This document shows, piece after piece, positions 21,348-31,677 of a DNA stretch of 64,000 bases. The stretch lies in contig JAHEBL010000006.1 in the NCBI GenBank assembly GCA_024642265.1, forward strand, positions 1 to 64,000, given 5' to 3'. The notes under the pieces were generated by a model. It saw only the letters and a program-made list of their open reading frames with translations. It had not been told where the DNA came from and did no database searches. Each line of letters opens with the position of its first letter. The first letter of the stretch is position 1. Made by a program: the position numbers and the translations under genes. This DNA comes from Haliea sp. (GTDB lineage: Bacteria; Pseudomonadota; Gammaproteobacteria; Pseudomonadales; Halieaceae).

Positions 21348-21443
21348 AACTCGTTTTAAATACGACGCGGGCAGGCCGGTGGATGTGCCGGCGGCGCCGA
21401 AACTGCTATCATTGGCGATTGTAAATTCGAAGAACAAATCCCT

Positions 21444-22655
21444 GTGATCACTGAACATCCGATGACAGCGCTGGAGCGGCGCGCGGTAAGCTCCCTGGCG
21501 CTGCTGTACAGCTTTCGTATGCTGGGCCTCTTCATGGTCCTGCCCCTGCTTGCGCTCTATGCCGCCGACCTGCCCGATGCCACGCCCAGCCTGATCGGCC
21601 TGGCACTGGGGATCTATGGCCTTACCCAGGCACTGTTGCAGGTGCCACTGGGCTGGTTGTCCGACCAGGTGGGGCGCAAGCCGGTGATCATCGGCGGCCT
21701 GCTGCTGTTCGCCGCCGGCAGTGTGCTGGCGGCGGTGGCGGACAGCCTGTGGGGCATTGTCCTTGGGCGGGCCCTGCAGGGTGCCGGGGCAATCGCCGCG
21801 ACGGTAATGGCCCTGGTGGCCGACCTGACCAGCGAGGAGCAGCGCACCAAGGCCATGGCCATAGTGGGCGTGAGTATTGGCCTGTCATTTGCCGTCGCGC
21901 TGGTGCTCGGTCCGGTCATCGCGGCAGCCGGTGGACTGGCCTCGGTGTTCTGGGTTACCGCGCTGCTTGCGCTGGGTGGCATCGCCGTCGTGCTGCTGCT
22001 GGTGCCCAATCCCGCTGCTGCGCCGGTTGATCACAGCGATGTGGGCGCGCGGAAGGGCATGTTTCTCCAGGCGCTGCGGGATCCGGCATTGCTCAGGCTG
22101 GATTTTGGCGTATTCAGCCTGCATTTCATTCTTGTCGCCTGCTTTCTGGTGGTGCCGGGGGCGCTGGAGCAGCTCGCCGGCGTGGATCGCGCCCATCACT
22201 GGCAGGTCTACCTGCCGGTGCTGGCGTTGTCGATCCTCGGCATGCTGCCGCTGATGCGTATGGCCGAGCGCGGTGGTCTCCCTCACCAGATGTTTCTCAG
22301 CGGTATCGGCTTGCTGGTGGCCGCCGTGCTGGTGCTCGGAGTGGCTGCAAGGCCCTGGCTGTTTTTTCTTGGACTCTGGCTGTTTTTTGTCGGTTTCAAT
22401 TACCTGGAAGCGACCTTGCCTTCCCAGATCAGCAAGTCCGTGTTTGCCGGGGGCAAGGGTACTGCCCTGGGGGTTTTCTCCACCTGCCAGTTTTTCGGTG
22501 CCTTTGCCGGTGGTGCTGGCGGCGGCTGGGTATTGCAGCATTTGGGCCAGACCTACCTGATAGGACTCTCCCTGGCGCTGGCCGGGGTATGGTTTGTGCT
22601 GATGCTGGGTGCCGGTAACACCATGGTTTCCCAGCCGCAGCGCGCCTCCCGCTAG
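21444..22655 (+). CDS. Major facilitator superfamily transporter
   Basis: Inner-membrane transporter of 403 residues with twelve predicted helices. The MFS motif A in loop 2-3 reads GWLSDQVGRKPVI (about residues 70-82), and RALQGAGAIAATVMAL corresponds to the helix 4 region. It is probably a drug/proton antiporter-like member; the substrate is not evident. The start is either GTG 21444 or ATG 21462 (MTALERRAV). Placement between uvrA and ssb is conserved in pseudomonads, although no functional link is known. Confidence 0.9.
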   Translation: MITEHPMTALERRAVSSLALLYSFRMLGLFMVLPLLALYAADLPDATPSLIGLALGIYGLTQALLQVPLGWLSDQVGRKPVIIGGLLLFAAGSVLAAVADSLWGIVLGRALQGAGAIAATVMALVADLTSEEQRTKAMAIVGVSIGLSFAVALVLGPVIAAAGGLASVFWVTALLALGGIAVVLLLVPNPAAAPVDHSDVGARKGMFLQALRDPALLRLDFGVFSLHFILVACFLVVPGALEQLAGVDRAHHWQVYLPVLALSILGMLPLMRMAERGGLPHQMFLSGIGLLVAAVLVLGVAARPWLFFLGLWLFFVGFNYLEATLPSQISKSVFAGGKGTALGVFSTCQFFGAFAGGAGGGWVLQHLGQTYLIGLSLALAGVWFVLMLGAGNTMVSQPQRASR

Positions 22656-22790
22656 GGCCGCGTGGGCCCGGCCCGCGCCGCGGCAAATGATGAAACACGG
22701 CCGCCCGGGTTGTCGCAATTGGGTGGCGGGATTGCTATAGTCGGCGGTTCATCTGCTACACCGATTTTGTATTTAATTTGAGGAATTCCT

Positions 22791-23276
22791 ATGGCTTCAC
22801 GGGGCGTCAATAAAGTCATCCTGGTGGGTAACCTGGGCAACGACCCGGAAACGCGTTTTTTCCCCGATGGCGGGGCCGTCACAAATGCCAGCATTGCCAC
22901 CAGTGAAAGCTGGAAGGACAAGCAGACCGGACAGATGCAGGAAAAGACGGAGTGGCACCGGGTGGTATTTCGCGATCGCGGTAACTTCCGCCTCGGGCAG
23001 ATAGCCGGGGAGTACCTCAAGAAGGGCTCCAAGGTGTACGTCGAGGGCAGGCTCCAGACGCGCAAGTGGCAGGACAAGGCAGGCGTGGATCACTACACCA
23101 CCGAGATCCTGGCAAGCGAGATGCAAATGCTGGACAGCCGCAACGCTGGTTCTGGCGGTGAATACAACGCTGCCGCCGAGGCACCCAGGAGCGCTCCCCG
23201 GGCGCCTTCACAGGCACCGGCAGCCAGCTCACAGCCAGCCGATTTCGGCGACTTTGACGACGACATACCGTTTTGA
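22791..23276 (+). CDS. ssb: Single-stranded DNA-binding protein
   Basis: SSB, 161 residues. An N-terminal OB-fold ([20 protein letters not shown] at the start, about residues 1-110) is followed by a flexible Ala/Pro/Gln-rich linker and the acidic tail DFDDDIPF that recruits repair and replication partners. It coats single-stranded DNA as a tetramer. TTGAGGAAT precedes the ATG. Location next to uvrA is the usual gammaproteobacterial arrangement. Confidence 0.99.
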   Translation: MASRGVNKVILVGNLGNDPETRFFPDGGAVTNASIATSESWKDKQTGQMQEKTEWHRVVFRDRGNFRLGQIAGEYLKKGSKVYVEGRLQTRKWQDKAGVDHYTTEILASEMQMLDSRNAGSGGEYNAAAEAPRSAPRAPSQAPAASSQPADFGDFDDDIPF

Positions 23277-23328
23277 CGGGGCTTCACTGACCGTCGGTTG
23301 AACGCTTCCCGAACAGTGGCATAAAGCC

Positions 23329-24204
23329 GTGCGTGTACTCATACTTGGATCGGACACCCCTCTGGGTCACGCCCTGGTGGAGCGCCTGCAGTATCTGGGT
23401 CGCCACCAGACGGTATCGATTACCCGCGCGACCTGCCGCTGGAAGAGCGAACGCCAGGCCAAGAAGGCGGTGGTGCGGGCGAAGTGCGAGATCCTGGTGG
23501 ACTTGCGTATCTCGGCCGCCGCTGACGGGGTTGATCAACTCCAGGAACTGGACCTGAAACGCTGCCACTGGGTAGCCAAGGCCTGCCAGCGCAGTGGCAT
23601 GACCTACCTCTATACGTCGACCTCGAGGGTGTTTTCCGGCCAGTTGGACCGACCCTACACCGAGGAAGACTATCCCGACAACGAAACCGACTTCGGCACC
23701 ATGCTCGCCGATGGCGAGCAGCTGGTGCGGGACAGCTGCGAGCGGCATCTGATCCTGCGCCTGGGGCCGGTTTTTTCCTTCGAGGGCACCAACCTGATTA
23801 CCCAGATGCTGGGCGAGCTGGGAACAAACGGTGGCAGCCTGGTAATGGACAACAACCTGCGCGGCTGTCCCGTGGCGGCCGAGGATGGCGCCCGGGTGAT
23901 TTCGGCGCTGCTGGACCAGCTCAGCACCGGCTTGCAGGCAAACGGGATATACCACTACTGCAGCTCCGACACGGCCACCTTCTACGAATTCGCCGAGGCC
24001 TTGCTGGCCTCTGCATCCCAGTTTTCCGAGTTCAGCCCCACGGCCGTGCAGCTGCAACGCCAGCCGGAGGGTCTTGCTCCCCTCAACCGCTCCCTGAATT
24101 GCAGCAAGATTCGCAACACCTTTGCCATCAAGCAGGCGCCCTGGCGCACCGCGGTGCCGCGCATCGTGAAGCAGTACTTTGAGCATCAACGCAACAAGAT
24201 ATGA
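23329..24204 (+). CDS. Sugar-nucleotide reductase-like (RfbD/SDR-type) protein
   Basis: Protein of 291 residues with a Rossmann start (MRVLILGSDTPLGHALVERL), an STSRVFSG strand and a C-terminal substrate-binding part, resembling dTDP-4-dehydrorhamnose reductase (RfbD). The catalytic Tyr-x3-Lys normally seen in a YG-x-SK-x-x-GE context reads FGTMLADGE here (near residue 125), so both catalytic residues appear lost. Similar degenerate homologues occur in pseudomonads and may bind NAD(P) without reductase activity. Translation starts at GTG 23329. moaB follows after 9 bases. Confidence 0.75.
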   Translation: MRVLILGSDTPLGHALVERLQYLGRHQTVSITRATCRWKSERQAKKAVVRAKCEILVDLRISAAADGVDQLQELDLKRCHWVAKACQRSGMTYLYTSTSRVFSGQLDRPYTEEDYPDNETDFGTMLADGEQLVRDSCERHLILRLGPVFSFEGTNLITQMLGELGTNGGSLVMDNNLRGCPVAAEDGARVISALLDQLSTGLQANGIYHYCSSDTATFYEFAEALLASASQFSEFSPTAVQLQRQPEGLAPLNRSLNCSKIRNTFAIKQAPWRTAVPRIVKQYFEHQRNKI

Positions 24205-24213
24205 GGCAATCCC

Positions 24214-24744
24214 ATGGCAAAAGCCACCGATGAGCAGGCCAGGCCACTGGCTGTGGCGGTCCTGACCGTTTCCGACACCCGCACAGGGGAGACAGACAGC
24301 TCGGGTGACTACCTGGTGGATGCGCTCACCGCGGAGGGCCACAGGCCGGCGGCCAGGACCATCGTCATAGATGATATCTACCAGATCAGGGCGGTGCTCT
24401 CCAACTGGATAGCCGATCCTGGTATCGATGCGGTGCTGGTCACGGGGGGTACGGGCTTTTCCGGGCGGGATTCGACGCCTGAGGCGGTGCGTCCTCTGTT
24501 CGACAAGGATATCGACGGCTTTGGCGAGGTATTCAGGGCGTTGTCCCATGCCGAAATTGGCTCCTCGACCATCCAGTCAAGAGCCGTGGCCGGTTTTGCC
24601 AATGATACTGTGATTTTTTGCATGCCGGGATCGACCGGGGCCTGCAGGACCGCCTGGCAGGGCGTGATTCGCGAGCAGCTCGACAGCAGTCACCGGCCCT
24701 GTAATTTTGTGGGCGTACTGAAAGTGCGGGAGCGGGAGGCTTGA
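24214..24744 (+). CDS. moaB: Molybdenum cofactor biosynthesis protein B
   Basis: MoaB, 176 residues, belongs to the MogA/MoaB family that adenylylates molybdopterin before metal insertion. The nucleotide-binding motif VTGGTGFSGRDSTPEAV (near residues 75-91) and the MPGSTGACRTAW segment are typical. The TGA stop (24742-24744) overlaps the TTG start of moeA by four bases, so the two are coupled. Its presence implies molybdoenzymes elsewhere in the genome. Confidence 0.93.
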   Translation: MAKATDEQARPLAVAVLTVSDTRTGETDSSGDYLVDALTAEGHRPAARTIVIDDIYQIRAVLSNWIADPGIDAVLVTGGTGFSGRDSTPEAVRPLFDKDIDGFGEVFRALSHAEIGSSTIQSRAVAGFANDTVIFCMPGSTGACRTAWQGVIREQLDSSHRPCNFVGVLKVREREA

Positions 24745-25946
24745 CGCCACTGCTGCCGGTGGCGGAAGCCCTGGCGCGGGTGCTGGCGCAGGCCAGTCCC
24801 TGCCAGGCGGTGATGGAGGTGGCGCTGATCGATGCCCTGGGCGCGGTGCTGGCCGAGGACGTGTCAGCTGATATCGCGGTGCCCGGCGACGACAACAGCG
24901 CGATGGACGGCTACGCCCTGCGGGCGGCGGAAGCGGAAGCGCCGTTGCAGGTCAGCCAGCGTATTGCCGCGGGCAGCAGTGCAGGTGCTTTTCTGCAGGC
25001 TGGCACGGCCGCGAGGATATTTACCGGCGCGCCGATTCCGCCGGGTGCTGACGCGGTGGTAATGCAGGAAAACTGTGAAGAGCGCGATGGTGTGCTGGCG
25101 GTTTCGGGCCCGGTCGTGGCGGGGCAAAATATTCGCCCGCGCGGCCAGGACATCGCGGCGGGTTCTACCGTGCTGGTGCGGGGCAGGGTGCTGCGGCCCC
25201 AGGATATGGGCCTGCTCGCGTCCATCGGCCGCGCCACCGCCAGGGTATACCGGCCGCTGCGGGTGGCGGTGCTGTCAACGGGGGATGAACTGCTGGAGCC
25301 CGGCAGCGCCGGACTGGAGCGTGGGCAGCTATACAACTCCAACCGCTACACCCTGGCGGGCCTGGTGAGAACCCTGGGTATGACCTTTGTCGATGGTGGC
25401 ATCGTGCCCGATGACCCCGACGCCACCGCGCAGGCGCTTACCGACGCGGCCGCTGCGGCCGATTGCGTCATTACCTCAGGCGGGGTCTCGGTGGGCGAGG
25501 AGGATCACGTCAAGGCCCAGGTGGAGCGCCTCGGGCAGCTGGATCTCTGGAAGCTCGCCATCAAGCCGGGCAAGCCGCTGGCCTTTGGCCGGATCGGCAA
25601 CACTCCCTTCATTGGCCTGCCAGGCAATCCCACCTCGGTTTTCGTCACCTTCTGCCTGATCGCGCGCCCTTTCCTGCTGCAGTTGCAGGGCGTGAGTGAA
25701 CCGGCTCCCGCCAGACTGTATGCCAGGGCAATGTTTGTCGTCGGCAAACCGGGCGGGCGTCAGGAGTACCTGCGCGTGACCCTGGGCAACGACGGCACCG
25801 AGCTGCAGGCGAACTTGTTCGCCAACCAGAGTTCCGGGGTATTGAGTTCGGTGAGTCACAGCAATGCCCTCGCGGTAATCCCGCCGGGTACGAGGGTCGA
25901 AGTGGGCGATCTTCTGGAGGTGATACCGCTCGACGCGCTGGTGTAG
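24741..25946 (+). CDS. moeA: Molybdopterin molybdenumtransferase MoeA
   Basis: MoeA, 401 residues, inserts molybdate into adenylylated molybdopterin. Conserved segments include DDNSAMDGYALR (near residue 51), TGAPIPPGADAVVMQE, and the MoCF-domain motifs STGDELLEPG, SGGVSVGEEDHV and GLPGNPTSV. It starts at TTG 24741 inside the moaB stop, with a GGGAGCGGGAGG tract upstream that supports this start. It converges with fabB. Confidence 0.95.
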   Translation: MTPLLPVAEALARVLAQASPCQAVMEVALIDALGAVLAEDVSADIAVPGDDNSAMDGYALRAAEAEAPLQVSQRIAAGSSAGAFLQAGTAARIFTGAPIPPGADAVVMQENCEERDGVLAVSGPVVAGQNIRPRGQDIAAGSTVLVRGRVLRPQDMGLLASIGRATARVYRPLRVAVLSTGDELLEPGSAGLERGQLYNSNRYTLAGLVRTLGMTFVDGGIVPDDPDATAQALTDAAAAADCVITSGGVSVGEEDHVKAQVERLGQLDLWKLAIKPGKPLAFGRIGNTPFIGLPGNPTSVFVTFCLIARPFLLQLQGVSEPAPARLYARAMFVVGKPGGRQEYLRVTLGNDGTELQANLFANQSSGVLSSVSHSNALAVIPPGTRVEVGDLLEVIPLDALV

Positions 25947-25981
25947 CCCCTGTGTGCGGGCATGTGCCGCAGCGGTGCAGG

Positions 25982-27208
25982 CTAGTCGGCGTACTTCTGG
26001 AACACCAGGGAGGCGTTGGTGCCGCCAAAGCCGAAGCTGTTGGACATCACCCTTTGCAGATCCACGTTGTCATGTCGCTGCAATGCGATGGGCAGCCCCT
26101 CCGCTTCCGGATCAAGGGTCTCAATATTCGCTGAGGCCGCTATGAAGCCCTTTTGCTGCATCAGCAGGGAGTAAATGGCCTCCTGCACTCCGGCGGCACC
26201 AAGCGAGTGACCGGACAGTGATTTGGTGGAGCCGACCACCGGGATATGGTCCCTGTCCTGATAGGCCGTGCGCACCGCTTTCAGCTCCTGGATATCACCG
26301 GCGGGTGTGCTGGTGCCGTGGGCGTTGATGTAGTCCACCGGGCCGCTCACCGTGGCAAGCGCCTGTTGCATACAGCGCACCGCGCCCTCGCCCGAGGGGG
26401 CGACCATGTCGTAGCCGTCAGAGGTGGCACCGTAGCCCACCAGTTCCGCATAGATCTTCGCCCCGCGCTTGAGCGCATGCTCCAGTTCTTCCACCACGAG
26501 CATGCCCCCGCCGCCGGCGATGACGAAGCCATCGCGGTTGGCATCATAGGCCCGCGAGGCGCGCTCAGGTGTATCGTTGTACTTGGTTGACAGTGCGCCC
26601 ATGGCGTCAAACAGGCAGCTCAGGGCCCAGTGCAACTCCTCGCCGCCGCCGGCGAAAACGATATCCTGCTTACCCAGCTGGATCTGTTCCATGGCGTTGC
26701 CGATACAGTGCGCGCTGGTGGAGCAGGCGGAGGATATCGAGTAATTCACGCCCTTGATTTTGAAGGGTGTAGCGAGGCAGGCCGATACCGTGCTGCCCAT
26801 GGTCTGGGTGACGCGGTAGGGCCCGACCCGGCGTATGCCGCGCTCGCGTAACACGTCGGCGGCCTCCACCTGCATGGCCGCTGAGGCGCCGCCGGAGCCG
26901 GCGATAATGCCGGTGCGTACGTTGGAGATATCGGCGTCCTTGAGCCGGGCGTCATCGATAGCCTGCTGCATGGCGATGTAGGCGTAAGCGGCCGCATCCC
27001 CCATGAAACGCAATTGTTTGCGATCGACCAGTGCAGGGATGTCCACCTGCGGTGCGCCTGCCACGTGTGAGCGCATGCCCATGTCGATCTGTTCCTGGCG
27101 CATGCCGATACCGGAGCGGCCCTCGTACAGTGACTGGCAGACTGACTGCGCGTCGTTGCCGAGGCAGGAAACGATGCCAAGTCCGGTGATGACTACTCTT
27201 CTGGGCAT
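25982..27208 (-). CDS. fabB: Beta-ketoacyl-ACP synthase I
   Basis: FabB, 408 residues, condenses acyl-ACP with malonyl-ACP and is needed to elongate the cis-unsaturated intermediate made by FabA. The Cys-His-His triad is visible: C162 in [10 protein letters not shown]297 in [11 protein letters not shown] and H334 in [10 protein letters not shown]. It lies 4 bases downstream of fabA on the same strand, so the two form an operon for unsaturated fatty acid synthesis. Confidence 0.98.
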   Translation of the reverse strand: MPRRVVITGLGIVSCLGNDAQSVCQSLYEGRSGIGMRQEQIDMGMRSHVAGAPQVDIPALVDRKQLRFMGDAAAYAYIAMQQAIDDARLKDADISNVRTGIIAGSGGASAAMQVEAADVLRERGIRRVGPYRVTQTMGSTVSACLATPFKIKGVNYSISSACSTSAHCIGNAMEQIQLGKQDIVFAGGGEELHWALSCLFDAMGALSTKYNDTPERASRAYDANRDGFVIAGGGGMLVVEELEHALKRGAKIYAELVGYGATSDGYDMVAPSGEGAVRCMQQALATVSGPVDYINAHGTSTPAGDIQELKAVRTAYQDRDHIPVVGSTKSLSGHSLGAAGVQEAIYSLLMQQKGFIAASANIETLDPEAEGLPIALQRHDNVDLQRVMSNSFGFGGTNASLVFQKYAD

Positions 27209-27212
27209 GGTA

Positions 27213-27728
27213 TTAAAAAGACTCCGTCGATTTGAACAGGCCTACCCGCAAGTCGGAAGCGGTGTATATTTCGCGACCATCCACCGAGACACTGCCATCG
27301 GCAATACCCATAACCAGTTTGCGCTCGATGACCCGCCTCACATGGATGTTATAGACCACTTTCGATGCAGATGGGAGCACCTGCCCGCTGAACTTGACCT
27401 CGCCACAGCCCAGCGCGCGCCCCCGACCAGGGTTGCCGCGCCAGCCCAGGAAAAAACCCACCAGCTGCCACAGGGCATCAAGGCCGAGGCAGCCGGGCAT
27501 AACGGGGTCGCCGGGGAAGTGGCACTGGAAAAACCACAGGTCGGGATGGATATCCAGTTCGGCGATTATTTCCCCCTTGCCATACTGACCGCCTGCAGAA
27601 CTGATGTGGGTTATGCGATCCAGCATCAGCATGTTGTCAGTGGGTAATTGTGCATTGCCGGGGCCGAACAGTTTGCCGTTGCCGCAGGTGATCAGATCGT
27701 CCTTGCTATAGGCACTTTTTGCTGTCAT
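27213..27728 (-). CDS. fabA: 3-hydroxydecanoyl-ACP dehydratase/isomerase
   Basis: FabA, 171 residues, dehydrates 3-hydroxydecanoyl-ACP and isomerises trans-2- to cis-3-decenoyl-ACP, the branch point of anaerobic-type unsaturated fatty acid synthesis. Catalytic H70 ([14 protein letters not shown]) and D84 (GLDALWQL) match the E. coli numbering exactly. It is first in the fabA-fabB pair. Together they mark the genome as gammaproteobacterial. Confidence 0.98.
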   Translation of the reverse strand: MTAKSAYSKDDLITCGNGKLFGPGNAQLPTDNMLMLDRITHISSAGGQYGKGEIIAELDIHPDLWFFQCHFPGDPVMPGCLGLDALWQLVGFFLGWRGNPGRGRALGCGEVKFSGQVLPSASKVVYNIHVRRVIERKLVMGIADGSVSVDGREIYTASDLRVGLFKSTESF

Positions 27729-28029
27729 AGGTTGTCCAGTGTCGGCTTGAAATCCGCGCCTCCGGATCCTCGCTGGCGACAGCCTTGTCGCTGGAATCAG
27801 AACGGCGCTCCGGGGAGCCTGCCCATTTTAATAGTTAAGGCTCACAAGTCCAGCGCAATTCGGCCGGGGTGTCTCTTTCCATCGAAGTGTTAAGCCGCGC
27901 ACATCCGCGCCTGTTGGCCGGTAGCCAATGATATGGCCATCCGCTACCATAAGGCGGATTTCGCGTTACATTGCGCGCATTTACAATAATTTTCTCACCG
28001 TGAGCCCTGTCGGTGACACAGGAAAAAAT
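27729..28029. other. Divergent intergenic region, fabA<>manC
   Basis: No gene is seen in these 301 bases. On the minus strand TTGCGC (27857-27852) precedes an A/T-rich CTATTAAAAT (about 27834-27825) that could serve fabA, but spacing is imperfect. On the plus strand TTTCGC (27959-27964), 17 bases and TACAAT (27982-27987) could serve manC. Both are weak. I found no convincing FabR, FadR or DesT site by eye. Confidence 0.35.
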
Positions 28030-29439
28030 ATGTTAACACCTGTTCTTCTGTCCGGTGGAGTGGGAAGCCGGCTCTGGCCGGTCTCGCGCGAGACTCACCC
28101 CAAACAGTTCTTGCCGCTGGCCGGCGAGTTGTCGATGTTGCAGGAAACCCTGCGGCGCACCTCCGGGCTGGAGGAGACTGCACCGCTGGTAGTCTGTAAT
28201 GAAGAGCACCGTTTCATGGTGGCCGAGCAGCTGCGCGAGGTTAACATCAAGGCGAGCGCACTTATTCTGGAGCCCGAGGGGCGCAATACCGCTCCGGCGG
28301 TCGCGCTGGCGGCCATACAGGCCCTGGCGAGCGACCCTGAAGCGCTGTTGCTGGTGTTGCCTGCCGACCACGTGATCCGCGATGTCGATGCCTTTGCGCA
28401 GGCTGTCGGCAGGGCCGTACCACTGGCGGAGCAGGGGCGCCTCATGACGTTTGGTGTAGTGCCAATGAGCCCGGAAACCGGTTACGGCTACATCAAATGC
28501 GGTGCCGAGCTGGATACCGGTCTTTATGACCTGGAGCGCTTCGTCGAGAAACCGGATGTCGCGACAGCCCAGGCTTATCTCGACAGCGGTAACTACCTGT
28601 GGAACAGCGGTATGTTCCTGCTGCGCGCCGCGACCTATCTGGAGCAGTTGGCTGAGCATGCCCCGGGCATGCTCAGCTGCTGCCGCGAGGCGATGGCTGG
28701 CGCCACCGTCGATATGGATTTTGTGCGGCCCGCGGCTGATAAATTTCTCGCCTGCCCGAGTGACAGCATCGACTACGCGGTAATGGAAAGAACCGGCGCC
28801 GGTGGCGTGGTTTCCCTCGATTGCGGCTGGAGTGACGTGGGCGCCTGGTCCGCCCTGTGGGATGTCGCCACGCGCGACAGTGACGGCAATGCCTGCAAGG
28901 GCGACGTCATGCTCGAAAATTGCACAGGCAGCTATATTCGCAGCGAGTCGCGTCTGGTGGCAGCCATCGGGGTTTCCGACCTGGTGGTCGTCGAAACTGC
29001 GGATGCCGTGCTGGTGTCGGACCGCACCAATGTGCAGGATGTAAAGCGGATCGTAAACCGCCTGAAGGACCTGCAGCGCCCTGAGGTTTCCCAGCACAGG
29101 CGCGTGTACCGGCCCTGGGGCTCCTACGAATCCCTGGTGACGTCCCAGCGCTTTCAGGTCAAGAGAATTGTCGTCAACCCCGGGCAGACCCTCTCGCTGC
29201 AAATGCATCATCACCGGGCCGAGCACTGGATCGTCGTGCACGGTACCGCCGAGGTGACCTGCGAGGAGCGGGTGTTCATGCTGGGAGAGGACGAGTCGAC
29301 CTATATTCCTCTGGGACATAAACACCGGCTGTCGAATCCGGGTCGCATCCCGTTGGAGCTGATCGAGGTGCAATCCGGTGCCTACCTTGGCGAGGACGAT
29401 ATCGTGCGCTACGAGGATGTTTACGGGCGCAGCAAGTAG
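28030..29439 (+). CDS. manC: Mannose-1-phosphate guanylyltransferase / mannose-6-phosphate isomerase
   Basis: Bifunctional type II enzyme of 469 residues. The N-terminal nucleotidyltransferase (LLSGGVGSRLWPVSRETHPK at residues 6-25) makes GDP-mannose. The C-terminal cupin domain (RPWGSYESL, PGQTLSLQMHHHRAEHWIVV) isomerises fructose-6-phosphate and mannose-6-phosphate. The ATG at 28030 is the homologous start; the reading frame stays open upstream to 27928 without similarity. It leads manC-galU-manB, which supplies GDP-mannose and UDP-glucose for polysaccharide or glycolipid synthesis. No glycosyltransferases are adjacent. Confidence 0.95.
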   Translation: MLTPVLLSGGVGSRLWPVSRETHPKQFLPLAGELSMLQETLRRTSGLEETAPLVVCNEEHRFMVAEQLREVNIKASALILEPEGRNTAPAVALAAIQALASDPEALLLVLPADHVIRDVDAFAQAVGRAVPLAEQGRLMTFGVVPMSPETGYGYIKCGAELDTGLYDLERFVEKPDVATAQAYLDSGNYLWNSGMFLLRAATYLEQLAEHAPGMLSCCREAMAGATVDMDFVRPAADKFLACPSDSIDYAVMERTGAGGVVSLDCGWSDVGAWSALWDVATRDSDGNACKGDVMLENCTGSYIRSESRLVAAIGVSDLVVVETADAVLVSDRTNVQDVKRIVNRLKDLQRPEVSQHRRVYRPWGSYESLVTSQRFQVKRIVVNPGQTLSLQMHHHRAEHWIVVHGTAEVTCEERVFMLGEDESTYIPLGHKHRLSNPGRIPLELIEVQSGAYLGEDDIVRYEDVYGRSK

Positions 29440-29466
29440 CACCGGTTTTACCTACACGGAGGTTCC

Positions 29467-30297
29467 ATGAATATCACCAAATGCCTGTTTCCCGTCGCCG
29501 GTTACGGCACCCGCTTCCTGCCGGCAACCAAGAGTATGCCCAAGGAAATGTTGCCGATAGTCAACAAACCGCTGGTGCAATACGGTGTGGAGGAGGCTAT
29601 CGCCGCGGGGATGACCACCTGTGCCATGGTCACTGGCCGTGGCAAGCGCGCGATCGCGGACCACTTCGACATCAGCTTCGAGCTTGAGCACCAGATATCC
29701 GGCAGTGGCAAGGAAGTCTACCTTGAGAGTATTCGCAATGTGCTGGACAAGGGCGTTTTCACCATGGTGCGCCAGCGCGAGATGAAAGGGCTGGGGCACG
29801 CCATCCTCACCGGCCAGTCGCTGATTGGCAATGAGCCCTTCGGTGTTCTGTTGTCCGACGACCTGTGCCTGAATGACGGCCCGGGAGTGCTGGCCCAGAT
29901 GGCGGAGCTGTACAAGCAGTTTCGCTGCTCGATCGTGGCCATTCAGGAGGTGCCCCTGGAGGATGTGGGCAGCTACGGGGTGATTGCGGGGGAAAGCCTG
30001 CGGGACGGGATTTACCGGGTGGATGAAATGGTGGAGAAGCCCGATCCCAAGGACGCGCCGTCAAACCTCGCCATCATCGGCCGCTATATCCTGACGCCGG
30101 ACATATTCGATATTATTCGTGAGACCCCGCCCGGCGCCAATGGTGAAATCCAGTTGACTGATGCGCTGCAGATACAGGCCCGTCGGGGCTGCGTCATGGC
30201 GTATAAGTTCAAGGGCCGCCGCTTCGATTGCGGTAGTGTGCCCGGCTTCGTCGAGGCAACCAACTATGTGTACGAACACTACTACGCCAAACCCTGA
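29467..30297 (+). CDS. galU: UTP-glucose-1-phosphate uridylyltransferase
   Basis: GalU, 276 residues, makes UDP-glucose. The nucleotide-binding signature GYGTRFLPATKSMPKEMLPI (near residues 14-33) and the substrate segment MVEKPDPKDAPSNLAIIGRY are typical. ACGGAGG precedes the ATG. It lies 27 bases after manC and 12 bases before manB, consistent with a single transcript. Confidence 0.97.
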   Translation: MNITKCLFPVAGYGTRFLPATKSMPKEMLPIVNKPLVQYGVEEAIAAGMTTCAMVTGRGKRAIADHFDISFELEHQISGSGKEVYLESIRNVLDKGVFTMVRQREMKGLGHAILTGQSLIGNEPFGVLLSDDLCLNDGPGVLAQMAELYKQFRCSIVAIQEVPLEDVGSYGVIAGESLRDGIYRVDEMVEKPDPKDAPSNLAIIGRYILTPDIFDIIRETPPGANGEIQLTDALQIQARRGCVMAYKFKGRRFDCGSVPGFVEATNYVYEHYYAKP

Positions 30298-30309
30298 GGA
30301 GCCCTGCCA

Positions 30310-31662
30310 GTGACAAAAATCACCTGTTTCAAGGCATATGACGTCCGCGGTCGTGTACCGGATCAGCTGAACGAGGAAATCGCGCACCGGATTGGCCGCG
30401 CCTTTGCCGAGGTGGTCAAGCCTCGCCAGGTGGTGGTCGGGCACGACATACGACTGACCAGCGAGGCCATCAAGGGTGCTCTTGTGAAGGGTTTGCTGGA
30501 GCAGGGAGTCGATGTCTATGACATCGGCCTGTGCGGCACCGAGGAAATATATTTCGCCACGTCCCACGCTGGCATGGACGGCGGCATCGCAGTTACAGCC
30601 AGTCACAACCCGAAAGACTATAACGGCATGAAGTTTGTGCGGGAGGAGTCAAAACCGATTTCCGGTGATACCGGCCTGTTCGATATACAGGCGCTGGCGG
30701 AGAAGGACGAATTTGTGGCCGCAGAGCGGCCCGGGCAACTCCATGCCCTCGATACCTCCGAGGCCTATGTCAAACACCTGTTGTCCTATGTGGATGTCGC
30801 CGCGCTGAAACCCCTGAAGATTGTCGTGGACGCCGGCAACGGTGGTGCGGGCAGGGTGGTCGACCTGCTGGAACCCCACCTGCCGTTTGAGTTTATCAAG
30901 CTGCATCACGAGCCCGACGGGAATTTTCCCAACGGTGTACCGAACCCCCTGGTGCCGGAAAATCGCCAGGCAACCATCGACGCAGTGCGCGAACACGGCG
31001 CCGATCTGGGCCTTGGCTGGGACGGTGATTTCGATCGCTGCTTTTTCTTCGATGAGCACGGCGACTTTATCGAGGGCTACTACGTGGTGGGCCTGCTTGC
31101 CGAGGCTTTTCTCAAGCGGCAGGGCCCCGCAAGAGTGGTGCACGATCCGCGCCTGATCTGGAACACGATCGATATCGTGGAGTCGCTGGGTGGCGAGGCG
31201 GTGCAGAGCAAAACCGGCCACGCATTTATCAAGGAGCGCATGCGGCTGGAAAACGCTGTTTATGGCGGAGAAATGAGCGCGCACCATTACTTCCGCGATT
31301 TTGCCTACTGTGACAGCGGTATGATCCCGTGGCTGCTGGTAACCGCCCTGATCGGCGCTGCCGGACAGCCGCTGTCATCCCTGGTGGCGCAGCGTATGGC
31401 GGCCTATCCCTGTAGCGGTGAAATCAATCGCACTATCGAAAACCCCGCTGCGGTCTTGTCCCGGGTGGAGGATACCTATCGGGAGCAGGCCGGGACGATC
31501 GAGCACGTGGATGGCTTGAGCATGGTTCTCGGGGAGTGGCGCTTCAACCTGCGCATGTCCAACACCGAGCCGGTGGTGCGGCTCAATGTCGAGAGTCGCG
31601 GCGATGTGGCCTTGATGCAGGCCAGGACCGAGGAGCTGCTCGCCCTGATCGACGCCGGCTGA
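30310..31662 (+). CDS. manB: Phosphomannomutase (CpsG/ManB type)
   Basis: Alpha-phosphohexomutase of 450 residues that interconverts mannose-6- and mannose-1-phosphate. The phosphoserine is S98 in [14 protein letters not shown]. The metal loop [11 protein letters not shown] and the phosphate-binding [15 protein letters not shown] are present. The N-terminal [18 protein letters not shown] is of the CpsG rather than the AlgC type. The GTG start at 30310 has GAGGAG upstream. With manC it completes GDP-mannose synthesis from fructose-6-phosphate. Confidence 0.94.
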   Translation: MTKITCFKAYDVRGRVPDQLNEEIAHRIGRAFAEVVKPRQVVVGHDIRLTSEAIKGALVKGLLEQGVDVYDIGLCGTEEIYFATSHAGMDGGIAVTASHNPKDYNGMKFVREESKPISGDTGLFDIQALAEKDEFVAAERPGQLHALDTSEAYVKHLLSYVDVAALKPLKIVVDAGNGGAGRVVDLLEPHLPFEFIKLHHEPDGNFPNGVPNPLVPENRQATIDAVREHGADLGLGWDGDFDRCFFFDEHGDFIEGYYVVGLLAEAFLKRQGPARVVHDPRLIWNTIDIVESLGGEAVQSKTGHAFIKERMRLENAVYGGEMSAHHYFRDFAYCDSGMIPWLLVTALIGAAGQPLSSLVAQRMAAYPCSGEINRTIENPAAVLSRVEDTYREQAGTIEHVDGLSMVLGEWRFNLRMSNTEPVVRLNVESRGDVALMQARTEELLALIDAG

Positions 31663-31677
31663 TCCCGGCGGGATCAG
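31659..31677. repeat. Palindromic hairpin between convergent manB and pgi
   Basis: CTGATCCC (31659-31666) and GGGATCAG (31670-31677) form an 8-bp perfect stem with a 3-base loop. It spans both stop codons. There is no T tract, so it is at best an atypical bidirectional terminator. Confidence 0.5.

Noticed and set aside
28033-29442. Open frame of 469 codons opposite manC
   Set aside because: Shadow of a well-supported enzyme gene, with biased composition and no homology.
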